Shown piece after piece: positions 42,787 to 53,496 of a stretch of 56,968 nucleotides of DNA; positions within the stretch are counted from its first letter, which is position 1; each line of letters starts with the position of its first letter. The DNA is from Syntrophomonadaceae bacterium (GTDB lineage Bacteria; Bacillota; Syntrophomonadia; Syntrophomonadales; Syntrophomonadaceae), in assembly GCA_012522955.1 (NCBI GenBank), contig JAAYJK010000048.1, positions 1-56,968 of the forward strand, given 5' to 3'. The position numbers were made by a program, and so were the translations under genes. The notes beneath the pieces were generated by a model. It made no database searches. It was not told where the DNA came from and saw nothing but the letters and a program-made list of their open reading frames with translations.

Positions 42787-45633
42787 ATGCAGCTACATCC
42801 ATTGAGCTTGAGTTTCACTGACTTAGACTTGGAAACAGAATATAAGGCTTTTAATGACTATGAAGCCCGGGGCTTTAACCGGATTGGCATAGCTCTTTCA
42901 GGTATGGCCTGGCTGGTTCTAAATATATATTGTTATTTATTCTATCCTCAAAATTTTTTTAACATGACGGTGGCTCTAGTTGTTTTTTTGTACCCCCTTT
43001 TTATCCTTATCTTTGTAGTAACATCTGATCCCAACAAGGTAAAATACTATCAGCCTTTATCTGCTCTGGCCAACTGCCTGGCCGGATTGATGTTTGTTTA
43101 TGTTGGCCATTATTTATGGTCCAACCATATTCTTACTGTCTGTGGCATAATGGCTTGTGTTTTGTTCGGCTTCTTTATTTTACGTATCCGGTTTAAAATT
43201 GCCCTGGTTGAAACTCTTATCTATATTGCTGTTTATGAAGTTTCGCTATTAATGTTATCAGGCTCTGATAATCCCGATATTCTTCTGCTTGCCATTATTG
43301 GAGTACTAATTGAACTCATTTGTACCATAGGTGGCTACAGTTTAGAAAAAAATTCTCGTAAAATGTTTTACCAGAATAAGGAACTTATATATCAACGACA
43401 AGTAGCCGAAGCGGCAACTCAGGCTAAAAGTGATTTTTTAGCTAACATGAGCCATGAATGTCGCACACCTCTTAATGCAATTATTGGCATGTCCCATCTA
43501 GCTTCACAGACCAGTTTAACCCCTAAGCAGCGCGATTATTTGGATACTATTTATTCCTCGGCACACACATTGCTGGAAGTGATAAATGACATCCTGGATT
43601 TTTCCAAGATCGAAGCCGGCAAAATGGATATCGAATGGGTAGATTTTAACTTAGATGACATACTAAGCAACCTGGCCAATCTGTTTAGTTTGACTGCCCA
43701 GCAGAAGGGTATTGAACTGCTCTTTCAATATACCGCTGATGTACCCCAGGGGTTGAGGGGGGATCCCCTTCGCCTGGGCCAAATTCTTTCTAATCTGGTT
43801 AATAACGCCATCAAATTTACCGAACAAGGTGAGATTGTGGTCAATATTGAGTCTTTGATGCAGGATAAGGACCAGATAAACCTGCATTTTTCGGTCAGTG
43901 ACACCGGCATCGGAATTTCCCAAGAGCAGCAAAGCAAGCTTTTCCGCGCATTTATCCAGGTAGATGCTTCCACCACCCGCAAATACGGTGGTAGTGGTCT
44001 GGGGTTGGCTATTTGTGAACGATTGGTCAAACTAATGGGTGGCAGGATATGGGTGGAGAGTGAAGCAGGGGTTGGCAGCACCTTTTTCTTTACGGTAGTC
44101 TGCGGATACAGTCAATCCCTGGAATCTAATCTAAACTCACTTATTCATCGGGAACATATTAAGGTGTTAGTCATCGACCATAATCCGCATACGGTAGGTA
44201 TATTGACCGATATGCTAGAATCTCTGGGTTTTGCTGCTACGGGTGTTGATTCCAAGGAGCAGGCGCTAGTCGCACTAAGGAAGGGTATGGATATAGTGCT
44301 TTTAGACCAGGCAATGCTGGCTATGGACGCTTTAGGAAAATCCAGCTGGACCAATCTTGATAAAATAAAAAAAAGGCCGAAATTTATCGTTACCACGACC
44401 TATATGTTATCGGAGCCGTTAGATGATGAGGAGGAATTAGGAATCGCTAAATCTCTTACCAAACCCATGACTCAAACCCAGCTGCTTAATGCAGTGATGG
44501 AAGTATTAAATGGAGACAGGGATAAATCTTTGGCCTTTAACTGCTATGGCTCTGACCCTGCTTCTGGTCAGACCGTTGATACCAAAGGGGTCAGAGTCCT
44601 ATTGGTTGATGATAACGAAATTAATCAGCAGGTCGGGCAAGAAATAATGGAGCATATGGGACTGCAAGTTGATATTGCCGCCAACGGCTTGGAGGCTTTA
44701 GAAGCTCTGGAGGAGAATGTATACGACTTAGTTTTTATGGATGTGCAGATGCCTTTTATGGATGGTTATGAAGCTACACGCAGAATACGCAGAGACTCCC
44801 GTTGGAGAAACCTACCGGTTATTGCCATCACTGCCCATGCGTTGAGCACTGATCGAGAAAAGAGCCTTCAGGCTGGTATGAATGACCAAGTAAACAAGCC
44901 TATTGATCCAGATGAACTTAAGAGAGTCATAGCAAAATATACTAAGAACAGCAGCCTAACACAAGCCTACATCGGCAGATTGGATCCCCAGGACAGCAAG
45001 TCGGAAATTCCACCTTGGCCCAATATGCCGGGGATAGAATCTGCTGAAGGATTGGCCCGTGTGGGCTGCAACCGGGAACTTTACAAGAAACTGCTTCTTC
45101 AATTTGCTGCCAGCAATGCCGATACCCCGGATAAGCTAAAAAACACCCTAGCCACAGGTGACATTCAAGAGGCCAGCCGATTGCTGCACACGGTTAAAGG
45201 GGTGGCAGCCAATATTGGGGCCAATCACTTGGCCGCTACCGCTGCCGAACTGGAGACAGAGCTGAGGCCAGGAAGTCTCCCTATTAATGATGTGTTGCTC
45301 CAGAAATTCATAGCATCCCTTATGCTTGTTACCGCAGGCATACGAAGATTTGAGGAAGCCTTGGAGGTTTTACCGGACAGCAAAAAGCAGGATAGAGTAA
45401 TGACCCCTGTAGATGCTGACAAACTACGGCCCGAATTGATCAACTTGGCGCAAATGCTGGAGAGTGGATCGATAAAATCCATGACTCAGCTTAGCGTTTT
45501 GGAAAGTTATTTAAGCAATACCAGGGTAGAAAGACAGTTTGAACAATTAAAGAAAGATGTAAATGTGTTTGATATGGATAGTGCCTTGGTCAAATTAAAA
45601 GGCATTGCCTCAGAATTAAAGATTTCTATATAG
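42787..45633 (+). CDS. Six-TM hybrid sensor histidine kinase with two REC and Hpt domains
   Basis: Hybrid kinase of 948 aa. Seen: six hydrophobic segments within about 30-190; a linker; HisKA with H-box FLANMSHECRTPLNAIIG (Cys replaces the usual Ile/Leu after HE); HATPase with NLVNNAIKFT, DTGIGIS and GGSGLGLAI; REC1 (about 450-565) with aspartate in IVLLDQAM and a KP pair; REC2 (about 598-715) with DDNEINQQ, phospho-acceptor FMDVQMPFMDG and NKPID; and an Hpt domain with LLHTVKGVAANIGA (about 795-805). It can run a full phosphorelay in one chain. GGAG precedes the ATG. The HD-GYP regulator 16 bp downstream is the likely target. The six-TM sensor topology matches CqsS and LqsS (known); a shared ligand type is inference. 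Confidence 0.93.
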   Translation: MQLHPLSLSFTDLDLETEYKAFNDYEARGFNRIGIALSGMAWLVLNIYCYLFYPQNFFNMTVALVVFLYPLFILIFVVTSDPNKVKYYQPLSALANCLAGLMFVYVGHYLWSNHILTVCGIMACVLFGFFILRIRFKIALVETLIYIAVYEVSLLMLSGSDNPDILLLAIIGVLIELICTIGGYSLEKNSRKMFYQNKELIYQRQVAEAATQAKSDFLANMSHECRTPLNAIIGMSHLASQTSLTPKQRDYLDTIYSSAHTLLEVINDILDFSKIEAGKMDIEWVDFNLDDILSNLANLFSLTAQQKGIELLFQYTADVPQGLRGDPLRLGQILSNLVNNAIKFTEQGEIVVNIESLMQDKDQINLHFSVSDTGIGISQEQQSKLFRAFIQVDASTTRKYGGSGLGLAICERLVKLMGGRIWVESEAGVGSTFFFTVVCGYSQSLESNLNSLIHREHIKVLVIDHNPHTVGILTDMLESLGFAATGVDSKEQALVALRKGMDIVLLDQAMLAMDALGKSSWTNLDKIKKRPKFIVTTTYMLSEPLDDEEELGIAKSLTKPMTQTQLLNAVMEVLNGDRDKSLAFNCYGSDPASGQTVDTKGVRVLLVDDNEINQQVGQEIMEHMGLQVDIAANGLEALEALEENVYDLVFMDVQMPFMDGYEATRRIRRDSRWRNLPVIAITAHALSTDREKSLQAGMNDQVNKPIDPDELKRVIAKYTKNSSLTQAYIGRLDPQDSKSEIPPWPNMPGIESAEGLARVGCNRELYKKLLLQFAASNADTPDKLKNTLATGDIQEASRLLHTVKGVAANIGANHLAATAAELETELRPGSLPINDVLLQKFIASLMLVTAGIRRFEEALEVLPDSKKQDRVMTPVDADKLRPELINLAQMLESGSIKSMTQLSVLESYLSNTRVERQFEQLKKDVNVFDMDSALVKLKGIASELKISI

Positions 45634-45649
45634 GCAGGCGGGAATAGGA

Positions 45650-46732
45650 ATGACATTATTTACGGAGCAAAAAAGAGTAATGATTGTGGACGATACGCCG
45701 GAAAACATTTCTATATTAACGGGGATATTAAAGGATCATTACGATGTGTCGGTAGCCATCAATGGACAGAGGGCATTGAATATCGCAGCCATGGACCCAC
45801 CCCTGGACTTGATATTGCTGGATATTATGATGCCGGAAATGGATGGTTATGAAGTATTTGCCAAACTGAAAGCCAATCCCAAAACCACTAATATTCCGGT
45901 TATCTTTGTAACGGCCTTGAGCGCATTTGAAAATGAAGCCAAAGGCTTGGAACTGGGTGCTGTGGACTATATTACCAAACCCTATAATCCAGCTTTGGTT
46001 AGGGCTAGAGTGAAAAACCATTTGGAATTGAAGATCTATCGAGACAAACTGGAGGAGATGGTTCAGATAAAAACCAAGGAACTGATGCTTACCCGTGATG
46101 TTGCCATAGAAACTCTGGGTTTTTTAGCCGAATACCGCAACCTGGAAACGGGCAATCATATCAAGCGCACCATGTATTATGTCCGTCTTTTGGCTAAACG
46201 ACTCCAGGACCATCCAAGTTTTAAGGATTGCCTGACTAGTGAGAAGATAGAAAACCTTTGGAAATCAGCACCGTTACATGATATCGGTAAGGTGGGAGTG
46301 CCGGATCGTATTCTTATGAAGCCCGGTAAGTTGACCCAGGAGGAACTGATTGAGATGCGGAAACATACTATCTACGGATGGAATGCACTTACTGAATCCG
46401 CATCGCGACTAGGTCCTGATTCATTTCTCAAAACCGCCCAGGAGATGGCATACACTCATCACGAAAAATGGGACGGTTCAGGTTATCCCCAGGGTCTTAA
46501 GGGGTCAGAGATCCCAGTTTCCGGACGACTGATGGCAGTAGCCGACGTATATGATGCTTTAATCACCAAACGGGTATATAAACCGGCCTTTCCCCATGAA
46601 GAAGCTGTAGAAATAATCAGGAATGGCAGTGGTACTGCTTTTGATCCGGATATTGTGGAAGTATTTCTTCAATATGAGGATGAGTTTCATCGTATTGCTT
46701 TAGAATTCAGTGATATGACAGATGAAGAATAA
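45650..46732 (+). CDS. REC-HD-GYP response regulator (c-di-GMP phosphodiesterase)
   Basis: A 360-aa response regulator. Seen: an N-terminal REC domain (VMIVDDTPENIS, phospho-acceptor LILLDIMMPEMDGYE, lysine in YITKPYNP); a coiled linker; and HD-GYP with the metal residues in ETGNHIKRT, LHDIGKVGVPDRIL, HTIYGW, TYTHHEKWDGSGYPQGLKG-type and ADVYDAL motifs. Known: HD-GYP domains hydrolyse c-di-GMP to pGpG or GMP. Sixteen bp after the kinase, so it is co-expressed and probably phosphorylated by it. The output is then a change in c-di-GMP, affecting surface or motile behaviour (inference). Confidence 0.94.
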   Translation: MTLFTEQKRVMIVDDTPENISILTGILKDHYDVSVAINGQRALNIAAMDPPLDLILLDIMMPEMDGYEVFAKLKANPKTTNIPVIFVTALSAFENEAKGLELGAVDYITKPYNPALVRARVKNHLELKIYRDKLEEMVQIKTKELMLTRDVAIETLGFLAEYRNLETGNHIKRTMYYVRLLAKRLQDHPSFKDCLTSEKIENLWKSAPLHDIGKVGVPDRILMKPGKLTQEELIEMRKHTIYGWNALTESASRLGPDSFLKTAQEMAYTHHEKWDGSGYPQGLKGSEIPVSGRLMAVADVYDALITKRVYKPAFPHEEAVEIIRNGSGTAFDPDIVEVFLQYEDEFHRIALEFSDMTDEE

Positions 46733-47555
46733 TTCTTCACACTCCTTTTTTTTTGGGTGATTGTTCCACACCGAAGCCATTACTCATTAACAAAGTATTA
46801 CCCTATTGATAGTAGACAATGGTACCATGTACGACATTTCCCAGGGAATTCGCTATGCAGTTAACTGGGCAGAGCAAAATAATCAAAAAATTGTTATCAA
46901 TCTGAGTCTAGGTGCTCGTCTTCCAGACTATCCCTTGACTTTAGCTGAAGCAGTTCAATATGCCCAGGATAAAGGTGCTGTAGTAATAGCTGCTTCAGGT
47001 AATGACAAAGGTGGTTTGCAAGGATTTTATCCCGCCTGTCTGCCGGGGGTAATTGCCGTGGCAGCATCCGGCCAGGATCATCATCCAGCCAGCTTTTCCA
47101 ACCTAAGCGGCCTGACAGCTCCTGGTGTGGATATTATCTCCGCCCTGCCTAATAACAGCTATGGCACTTTAAGCGGAACCTCCCAAGCCGCTGCTTTCGT
47201 ATCTGCCGCAGCCGCTATGCAATGGTCGGCATATCCTGACAAAAGTCCGGCGGAACTGGATACAGTATTACACAGCAGCCAGAGTGATTTTTCCGAAGGA
47301 TGTACCCAATATTGGTGGGGAAAGGTTTGTACTTATAAATACTTTGTCCTAAATGCTCTAGATTCAATCTATAGATTAGGCGAAGAGATTTCCCTTTACG
47401 ACACCCTTGAATTCTTAAATACAACTTATGATGCACATTTATCCGGGGAAATTCCTTTTGCCGTAAAGGTTAGCAATCCGGCCACAGTTACCGGAGTTGA
47501 GTTTTCCTTAATCCTTATGAGGAAAATATAACCCTGGGAACTGTAACCGGCCCTA

Positions 47556-47996
47556 TTGAAAGCGGAATATATAATCTCTCCTGGGACAGCACTCAAGCTT
47601 TGGTTGGGAGGAAGTATAATTCCTGATGGCTCTTACACCATACAAGCTCGTTCCCTGAATGCTTTGGGTGAAGAGCTGGCATCGCAAACCTATGACTTCA
47701 AACTAGCCAATCAGCAGAACAGTGGCTTGAAAATTACAGTTAACAAGCCGGATGCCTCCATAGCCGCTGGAGCCCAGGTAGCGGTCTACCATCGCTATTA
47801 CCATAATAAATATGATCAAATAGTCTATGAACGGGTTTGGGAAGGCTCGGCCGATATTAAGGGCCAGGTTATCGTTCCTGGCAGCCTGGCTAAAGATGGC
47901 AATGATTATGTAGTCACTGCTCTTGGTACTGAGCCCAATTTTTTCTATTACCAGATGCTAAGATCTCCCGGAAACTATACCCTGGTGGTTCTCTAA
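47556..47996 (+). pseudogene. Middle fragment of the subtilase-SLH pseudogene
   Basis: Frame 2 of the broken gene: an extracellular beta-domain with PDGSYTIQARSLNALGEELAS and a KITVNKPDASIAAGAQVAVYHRYY segment. It has no ribosome site of its own and is joined to its neighbours only through frame changes, so it is not an independent gene. Confidence 0.7.
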
Positions 47997-48097
47997 ACAG
48001 CACGGATAATCAAGTAACAGTTCTTATCCCTGCCAGGACAGTATCTGCCGACGGAAGGGTAAAAATTGCTCTGAGCAGCAGCCAAAATCTCCCTTCA

Positions 48098-49186
48098 ATG
48101 GGTAATATGATTTTCGGCAGCCAGGTTTACAACATTAATCTGGAGCAGAGCAGTCTTACCGGCCAGATAACTATAAGCATGAAGTATGATCCCCAACTCT
48201 TTAAGGATATTCCCAGCGAACAAATCGGCATCTATTATTGGGACGAAAGCAGAAACCACTGGGCTTATCTGGGTGGGGTTGTGGACAGCGCTAATAATCG
48301 AGTTACAGTTTCAGTCGATCATCTGGCTCTGTATGCAGTTATGGCTAATACATCTATACCAGTTTTCAAGGATATTCAATCCCATTGGGCTTACCAGGAG
48401 ATTGTTAAACTGGCTAACTTAGGGATAGCAGGGGGTTATCCGGATGGAAGCTACTTGCCAGATAATAAAATAACTCGGGCTGAATTCGCTAAACTGCTGG
48501 TAGAGACCATGGGCTGGACTCCCAGCCAGAAAAAACTAAACTTTGTTGATACTTCTCATCTTCCAACCTGGTCACTGGGTTATATTGCCACGGCAGTGGA
48601 TAAAGATGTTATTAAAGGCTATGCTGACAACAGTTTCCGTGGTGATCAAGTAATTAACCGGGCGGAAATGGCCACTATGGCAGTAAGGACCTTAAGCACC
48701 GAAAATGGTGTACAGGGAGAAATGAAAAAGAGCAGCTTTGCCGATGATAACAATATTCCGGATTGGGCACGAGCTGCAGTGAATGGAGCAGTAAAAGCAG
48801 GAATCCTCAAAGGATTACCAGGTAATATCTTCGGCGGGGAGCAAAACGCCAGTCGGGCAGAGACAGCTGTCATTCTGGTGCGTATGCTTAACAATCCGGA
48901 GCTGAGTGAGCAAAGCAATGACGCCCAGACTATTGCTGCCACAGGAGTAGTATTTGTAAGCGATATATCTGGAAGACACTACGAACTCAGAAGCTGTTCC
49001 AGCAGTGAGGATGCAGACTATGTTCTCATACCCAATAGTGAAGTCCTGGCTCAACGACTGGAGACCCTACTTGGTCAAGAAGTTATGGTGACGGGAAACA
49101 TCGGATCTGGTAATGACATTCATATGAGTGGTCCGCTCCTGCAAGTAACAGGAATTACCACTCAGTTTGGTTCCTCTGGCGGCTGA
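48098..49186 (+). pseudogene. C-terminal SLH fragment of the subtilase pseudogene
   Basis: Frame 3; homologous coding extends upstream to about 47988 (SLNSTDNQVTVLIPARTV). Contains a linker, three SLH repeats (about residues 85-270) and a short C-terminal beta-domain (VFVSDISGRHYELRSC). No good ribosome site at the ATG 48098; could still be translated only by chance. Confidence 0.7.
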
Positions 49187-49338
49187 GCTAAATAAAATGT
49201 AGCCGGAGGCTTCAATCAAGGAAAAATATATGCAGAGAGGCTATCTCCAACGGTATCAAGAGGGAATTAGCTGTGAAGATGAACAAACGGACTCATTATA
49301 AATAACTTAAATCTAATCCATTAGCCATTAGTTAGACT

Positions 49339-49392
49339 AGGCGGTACTGGGGTAATTCCGAGAGGTATCTTCAGTACCGCCTTTGTTTAATA
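49339..49392 (+). terminator. Terminator after the subtilase-SLH pseudogene
   Basis: AGGCGGTACTG (49339-49349) pairs exactly with CAGTACCGCCT (49372-49382), followed by TTGTTTAAT. An inner irregular loop of 22 nt. Confidence 0.65.
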
Positions 49393-49571
49393 AAACCATA
49401 TGCCCTCGCCCTTGTTAGCAAGTATTACTGCCAATTCATAATGTCTGCATTTCCACCTCTATACTCCAATTTATCTTCCTGGATTTTGCCGTTGAAATCC
49501 AGGAGGCAGTTGAAATTTTTCTGCAGGCGGGAACGAACGATACGCCTGATTATTTTGGAATCGCTTGTGAT

Positions 49572-50798
49572 GTGGAGGATACCGAAAATATCGAAAACCT
49601 CATTGGCTTGGAAGTATTTGGCACAGACCGGCCGTTTAAAATTACAGCAGGTACGTATACCATGGCGGCTACAGCCTTTTACAGTAATCCTTATACTTCT
49701 CAGCCCCACCGATATACCCTGGTTACCTACAATCTCGGCCGGCAAAATATAACAACAGGACAAACCATGGTCATAGGCGGGGAAACTACTGGTGGAGACC
49801 GGTTTAAACTGGGCAGTTTTTATATCAACGATAAGGAAATCAACCCGCTCCTGGTCCCTTCCGTCTATGCGGAGGAAGATGCCTATTATCGGATCCGGTT
49901 TACAGACGCCCAGGACCATTCAGTAATTCGTACCGGTAGTGTGGATATCGTCCCATCACCTGACGGCGGCGTCATATTGTCCTATACTGACATTAATGAA
50001 GCAGAAGGCGAAATGATTCCTGCTACCGGCATGGTATCAAGAAATTATAGATTTAATTATAAACCCCTATTTTTGTACCGGTATGTCAATGGCAACTGGA
50101 CAGAGGTGGATGTTATGGAGCAGAGCATCACCTTCCTGGACTATTCCATGAAAACCGGTGAGGCCCACCTGAAAAGCGATGCGTCCTATCTTAAGCCGTC
50201 CGGCAGCTACAAGGCTCAGGCCTATGTATATCTAGACAATACCAACTACATAATTCAGGAGGGCTTTTTCAACGTCATCGGTCCCAATACGGAAGCCAAG
50301 AATTTAACAATTATGGCTTCCCTGGATGGTACCAACCCATGGGGAAATGTGTCTACCTGGGACCTGGCAGAATTTATGCTGTACCGGTTGCAGGACGGGG
50401 TTTATACGCCATATCCTTCCGATGCAGCATATACGCCGTTAGTGAACGATGCTTATGTGCCCGGAATTTATACCTTAAATAATATTCCTTTCAGCCCCAC
50501 AGAACCCTTGCTGCTAGTGCTCTACGGGGCAAACGGGCAGACCACCGGTGGATTTCCGGACTACACTGTTTTGTACAGGCATTTCACTCTGTCGGACCTT
50601 TTCCACGACCCGACCACCAATACCTGGACAATCAATGTGGACGGAACAGCTTATCAACTAGTCAAAACCAGCATTTCCTCTGTAGATGAAATTTTAAAGC
50701 CGTCGGACAGGACGAGACCAGCATATTGCTCTCCTGGGAAGCTTCTACAGATACGGGCAGCGGGATTGCGGGATATGCACTCTGCAGGGATGGGGTAA
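49572..50798 (+). pseudogene. Fragment 1 of the giant SLH protein
   Basis: Open from 49419 in the same frame. Repeated beta-rich segments (MASLDGTNPWGNVSTWDL) without a recognised domain. The last 30 residues from about 50700 are out-of-frame noise; the true sequence continues in fragment 2. Confidence 0.65.
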
Positions 50799-51610
50799 AA
50801 ATCGCCGCCCTTGGTGCCGCCGATCTCTCTTATCAAGATACCCATCTGTCACCGGGAATCAATTATGCCTATACCCTTACAGCAATTGACCTGGCAGGAA
50901 ATGAAAGCTTAGTGGCACAAACTACAGGAAATCCTTCCTTGGAGGGAGACACAGAGCCCCCGTCCGCACCTGCCGGCCTCACTGCTGAAAATGCCCCGGG
51001 AAGCGTGGTCCTGCGATGGACAGCTGCTACAGACAATATCGGGGTTGCCGGATATATCATTTACAGAGGTTTGAGTGCAGACAGCTTGACGGAAATAGAC
51101 AGGACTACAGGCAGTCTGTTGCAGTACAGCGACCGGAGTGTGGATTTTAACCAGACTTATTATTACCGAATTGAAGCCTATGACCCGACCGGGAACCAAT
51201 CCGCAGCTGACTCGGAACAAGTGGTTTCGATAACTACCGAAGCAGCTGTTATATCAGAAGTCCGTCTGGATATGGCCAAGAATGACTTTGGATATGCCGT
51301 CAGCAGAGAAATTAATCTGGGTGTTTATGCCAATTCCGGCGCACCGGCAGCCAGCGCAGCTGTTTGGTATGAAAAGTGGAATGGTTTAGATGAATCCTTG
51401 GGTACCACAGAGGTCACCCTAGAATTCAACCTAAAGGAGGCACCGGAAGGTTTTTATTTGGCAGGCTTCTCTTTGCCGGAAGGCACCATACGTATCAACC
51501 GTATTCTAGCCACTGTGGGTGATGAAAGTCATCAGGCGGAAAGGGAGGGCCTTTTTCCCATACATTTGTGCCGGATGGTTACGGACAGAGCTTCAGGATG
51601 GAAGGGTTAA
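50705..51610 (+). pseudogene. Fragment 2: fibronectin type III domains
   Basis: Two FN3 repeats: first GQDETSILLSWEASTDTGSG, then PSAPAGLTAENAPGSVVLRW with DNIGVAGYIIYRG and YYYRIEAYDPTGN. Family recognition is firm. The last 15-20 residues from about 51560 are read in the wrong frame; the authentic frame continues VPDGYGQSFRMEGLNIFQ. Confidence 0.7.
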
Positions 51611-53496
51611 ACATATTCCAGGGAGACATCTTGCATTGCAGCTTCGAAGCAAAGCTGCATAAACCACACCTTTACGATAATGTAGAGATTGCCGCCGTAT
51701 CAGGCAATTCCTAGGACATCATTCCTTTGACCTATTACCCGGACGAAGGGACATTTTTCGGGTATGGTACTCTGGGCGAAGACGGGTCCATGATCGAACA
51801 GATCCGGCTTATGTATGACTTGAAGCCCTTCTCCGCTGCTTTTCCTTTTACCATGGAACTGCCGCAGGAAATACCTGATAATGATGATTTTTACTGGAGG
51901 CTGCCGCCGGAAATCCGGGATGCAGAAATTACAGTGGGTTCGCCTGGAGATAATGCCGATCCTGCCATGGTAAACCCCGGTCCCGTAGATTTTTTACAGT
52001 TGGCCGGCGAAGATGGGCAGTATGTGCTGCCTCAGGTAACCATCTCCCTCCCTGCAGGCCAGCAGTTCGTTATCCAGCAGAGATATTTTCCGGCTGAAGG
52101 CAGTCATTTGCTGGATAGCTCGCAAAAACTGGATTTGGGCGACGGCAGGTTTGCATATTTTGGCTTTGAGGAAATCCCGGAAGAAAAATTTACTGCTATC
52201 ATCCGGGCACCCTTGCAATACCTGCTGCCCATGGAGGTGCCTGGGGATTTTTCCGCCGCCGGATATGGGTTGAACAGTGAAGTATTCGGAGTAACGGAAA
52301 TGTTATTTAAACTCAACGATGTACGGGAAGCCAAGAATACCATATGGGATATATGGGAAAATATAGATGATTATAAGGAGCGCATGAGCGGCATCGACCA
52401 GCTGGATGAAGATTTGAGCAAGGGTGGCTGTGGAGGCATGGCAGATGGCATGATTGACAGCACATTGAAGGGTTTGCGGAAAAACGCTTCAAATTTTGCC
52501 TATGGGAAAAGTCTCATGAACGTAGCGGGTTATGTGGCTCCCGGTATATACAATGCCATGGCTGCTGAGATGGGCGGAATTATTATGCAAGGATATGAAG
52601 GAATTTTCGCTCAGCAGGCCAGGGATATACTGGATGCCCTGCGGGAAGTCCGGGATTCAGAATGCGATAATGATTACTATGACGATGATGACTATGACCG
52701 GGACAGAGATAAAAAGAAAAAGAAGAAAAAAGATTATGACAAAGAGATTTTTGAACCGCTTATCCTGGTGGATCCCAGTGGCTATGTTTTTGAAGCAGTA
52801 CCGGAAAACAGGCTAGAAGCTGTGTCGGCAAGCATTTATTGCCTGGATGGAGACGGCAAATGGCAGCCTTATGATTCTGAATCCTTCGACCAGGGCCCCA
52901 ACCCCAACATCACTGACATTGCAGGCAAATACGGTTGGGACGTGTTCTCAGGGCAGTGGCAGGTGGTCTATGAAAAAGAAGGTTACCAGACGGAAAGAAG
53001 CATGATCCTGCCAGTTCCACCTCCCCATGTGGATGTAAATATCAGCATGGTATCACTGGATGCCCCCGCGGTTGCCGAGGTGTATGCCGGTTCGGGTGGG
53101 GCCTATATCCAGATGGAGTTTTCCCATTATATGTTGACGGACGCGGTTACCAATGGAACAGTAACGGTCAGCAGCGGCGAAACCATAGTCTCCGGTACGG
53201 TTGCTGCCATGGACGCCAAAACTACATCAGGCGGAAATAAACAATATGTCCCCGGGGACGACTCTCCAGGAATTGTAGTGGAAAACGGCGTTTCTGTAGC
53301 TCGGGTATTCCGGTTTATCCCGGATGGCGGCATTGATTTGACGGTGGGTGCAGAATATACAGTCACGATTTCTGGAAAAGCCACCGCATACAACAAACGC
53401 TCCCTTTGCGAAAACCAAGGGGCCACAGGGATCAATTCCCATGGAGATTGGCAGGGTACGGTGACGGTTCCGGAAACCGCTGAAAATATATCCTGA
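51570..53496 (+). pseudogene. Fragment 3: central region with charged tract
   Basis: Starts in the frame containing SFRMEGLNIFQGDILHCSF, interrupted by TAG 51712-51714, then runs from 51727 as a 589-residue open frame. No family recognised. A tract with repeated Asp/Tyr followed by Lys-rich residues at about 52663-52750 may be a flexible or Ca-binding linker. The closing part (about 53000-53490) resembles a bacterial Ig-like fold (YAGSGGAYIQMEFSHYML and GAEYTVTISGKATAYNKRS). Confidence 0.65.

Larger units (their letters stand above)
46789..49186 (+). pseudogene. Decayed S8 subtilase with C-terminal SLH domains
   Basis: A surface protease gene, broken. Seen: the first piece begins abruptly (NKVLP, then frame change, then VDNGTMYDISQGIRYAV) within the subtilase domain. 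It keeps the oxyanion Asn in IAASGND and the catalytic Ser in LSGTSQAAAF, but the catalytic Asp and His regions are absent, cut off 57 bp after the HD-GYP gene. Frame changes occur at about 47515, 47605 and 47990. The C-terminus (48358-48900) has three SLH repeats (VFKDIQSHWAYQEIV, FVDTSHLPTWSLGYI, FADDNNIPDWARAAV). Known: SLH domains anchor proteins to cell-wall polymer. Not functional as written, unless the frameshifts are assembly errors; the 5' truncation is real in this sequence. Confidence 0.82.

Noticed and set aside
46741-46760. T-run (CCTTTTTTTTTGGG) as terminator of the signalling operon
   Set aside because: No stem precedes the T-run; more likely low-complexity sequence at the deletion junction.
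52663-52750. Asp/Tyr then Lys-rich tract as a separate functional motif
   Set aside because: Low-complexity charged linker in a broken gene; no specific calcium-binding pattern such as DxDxDG can be made out reliably.
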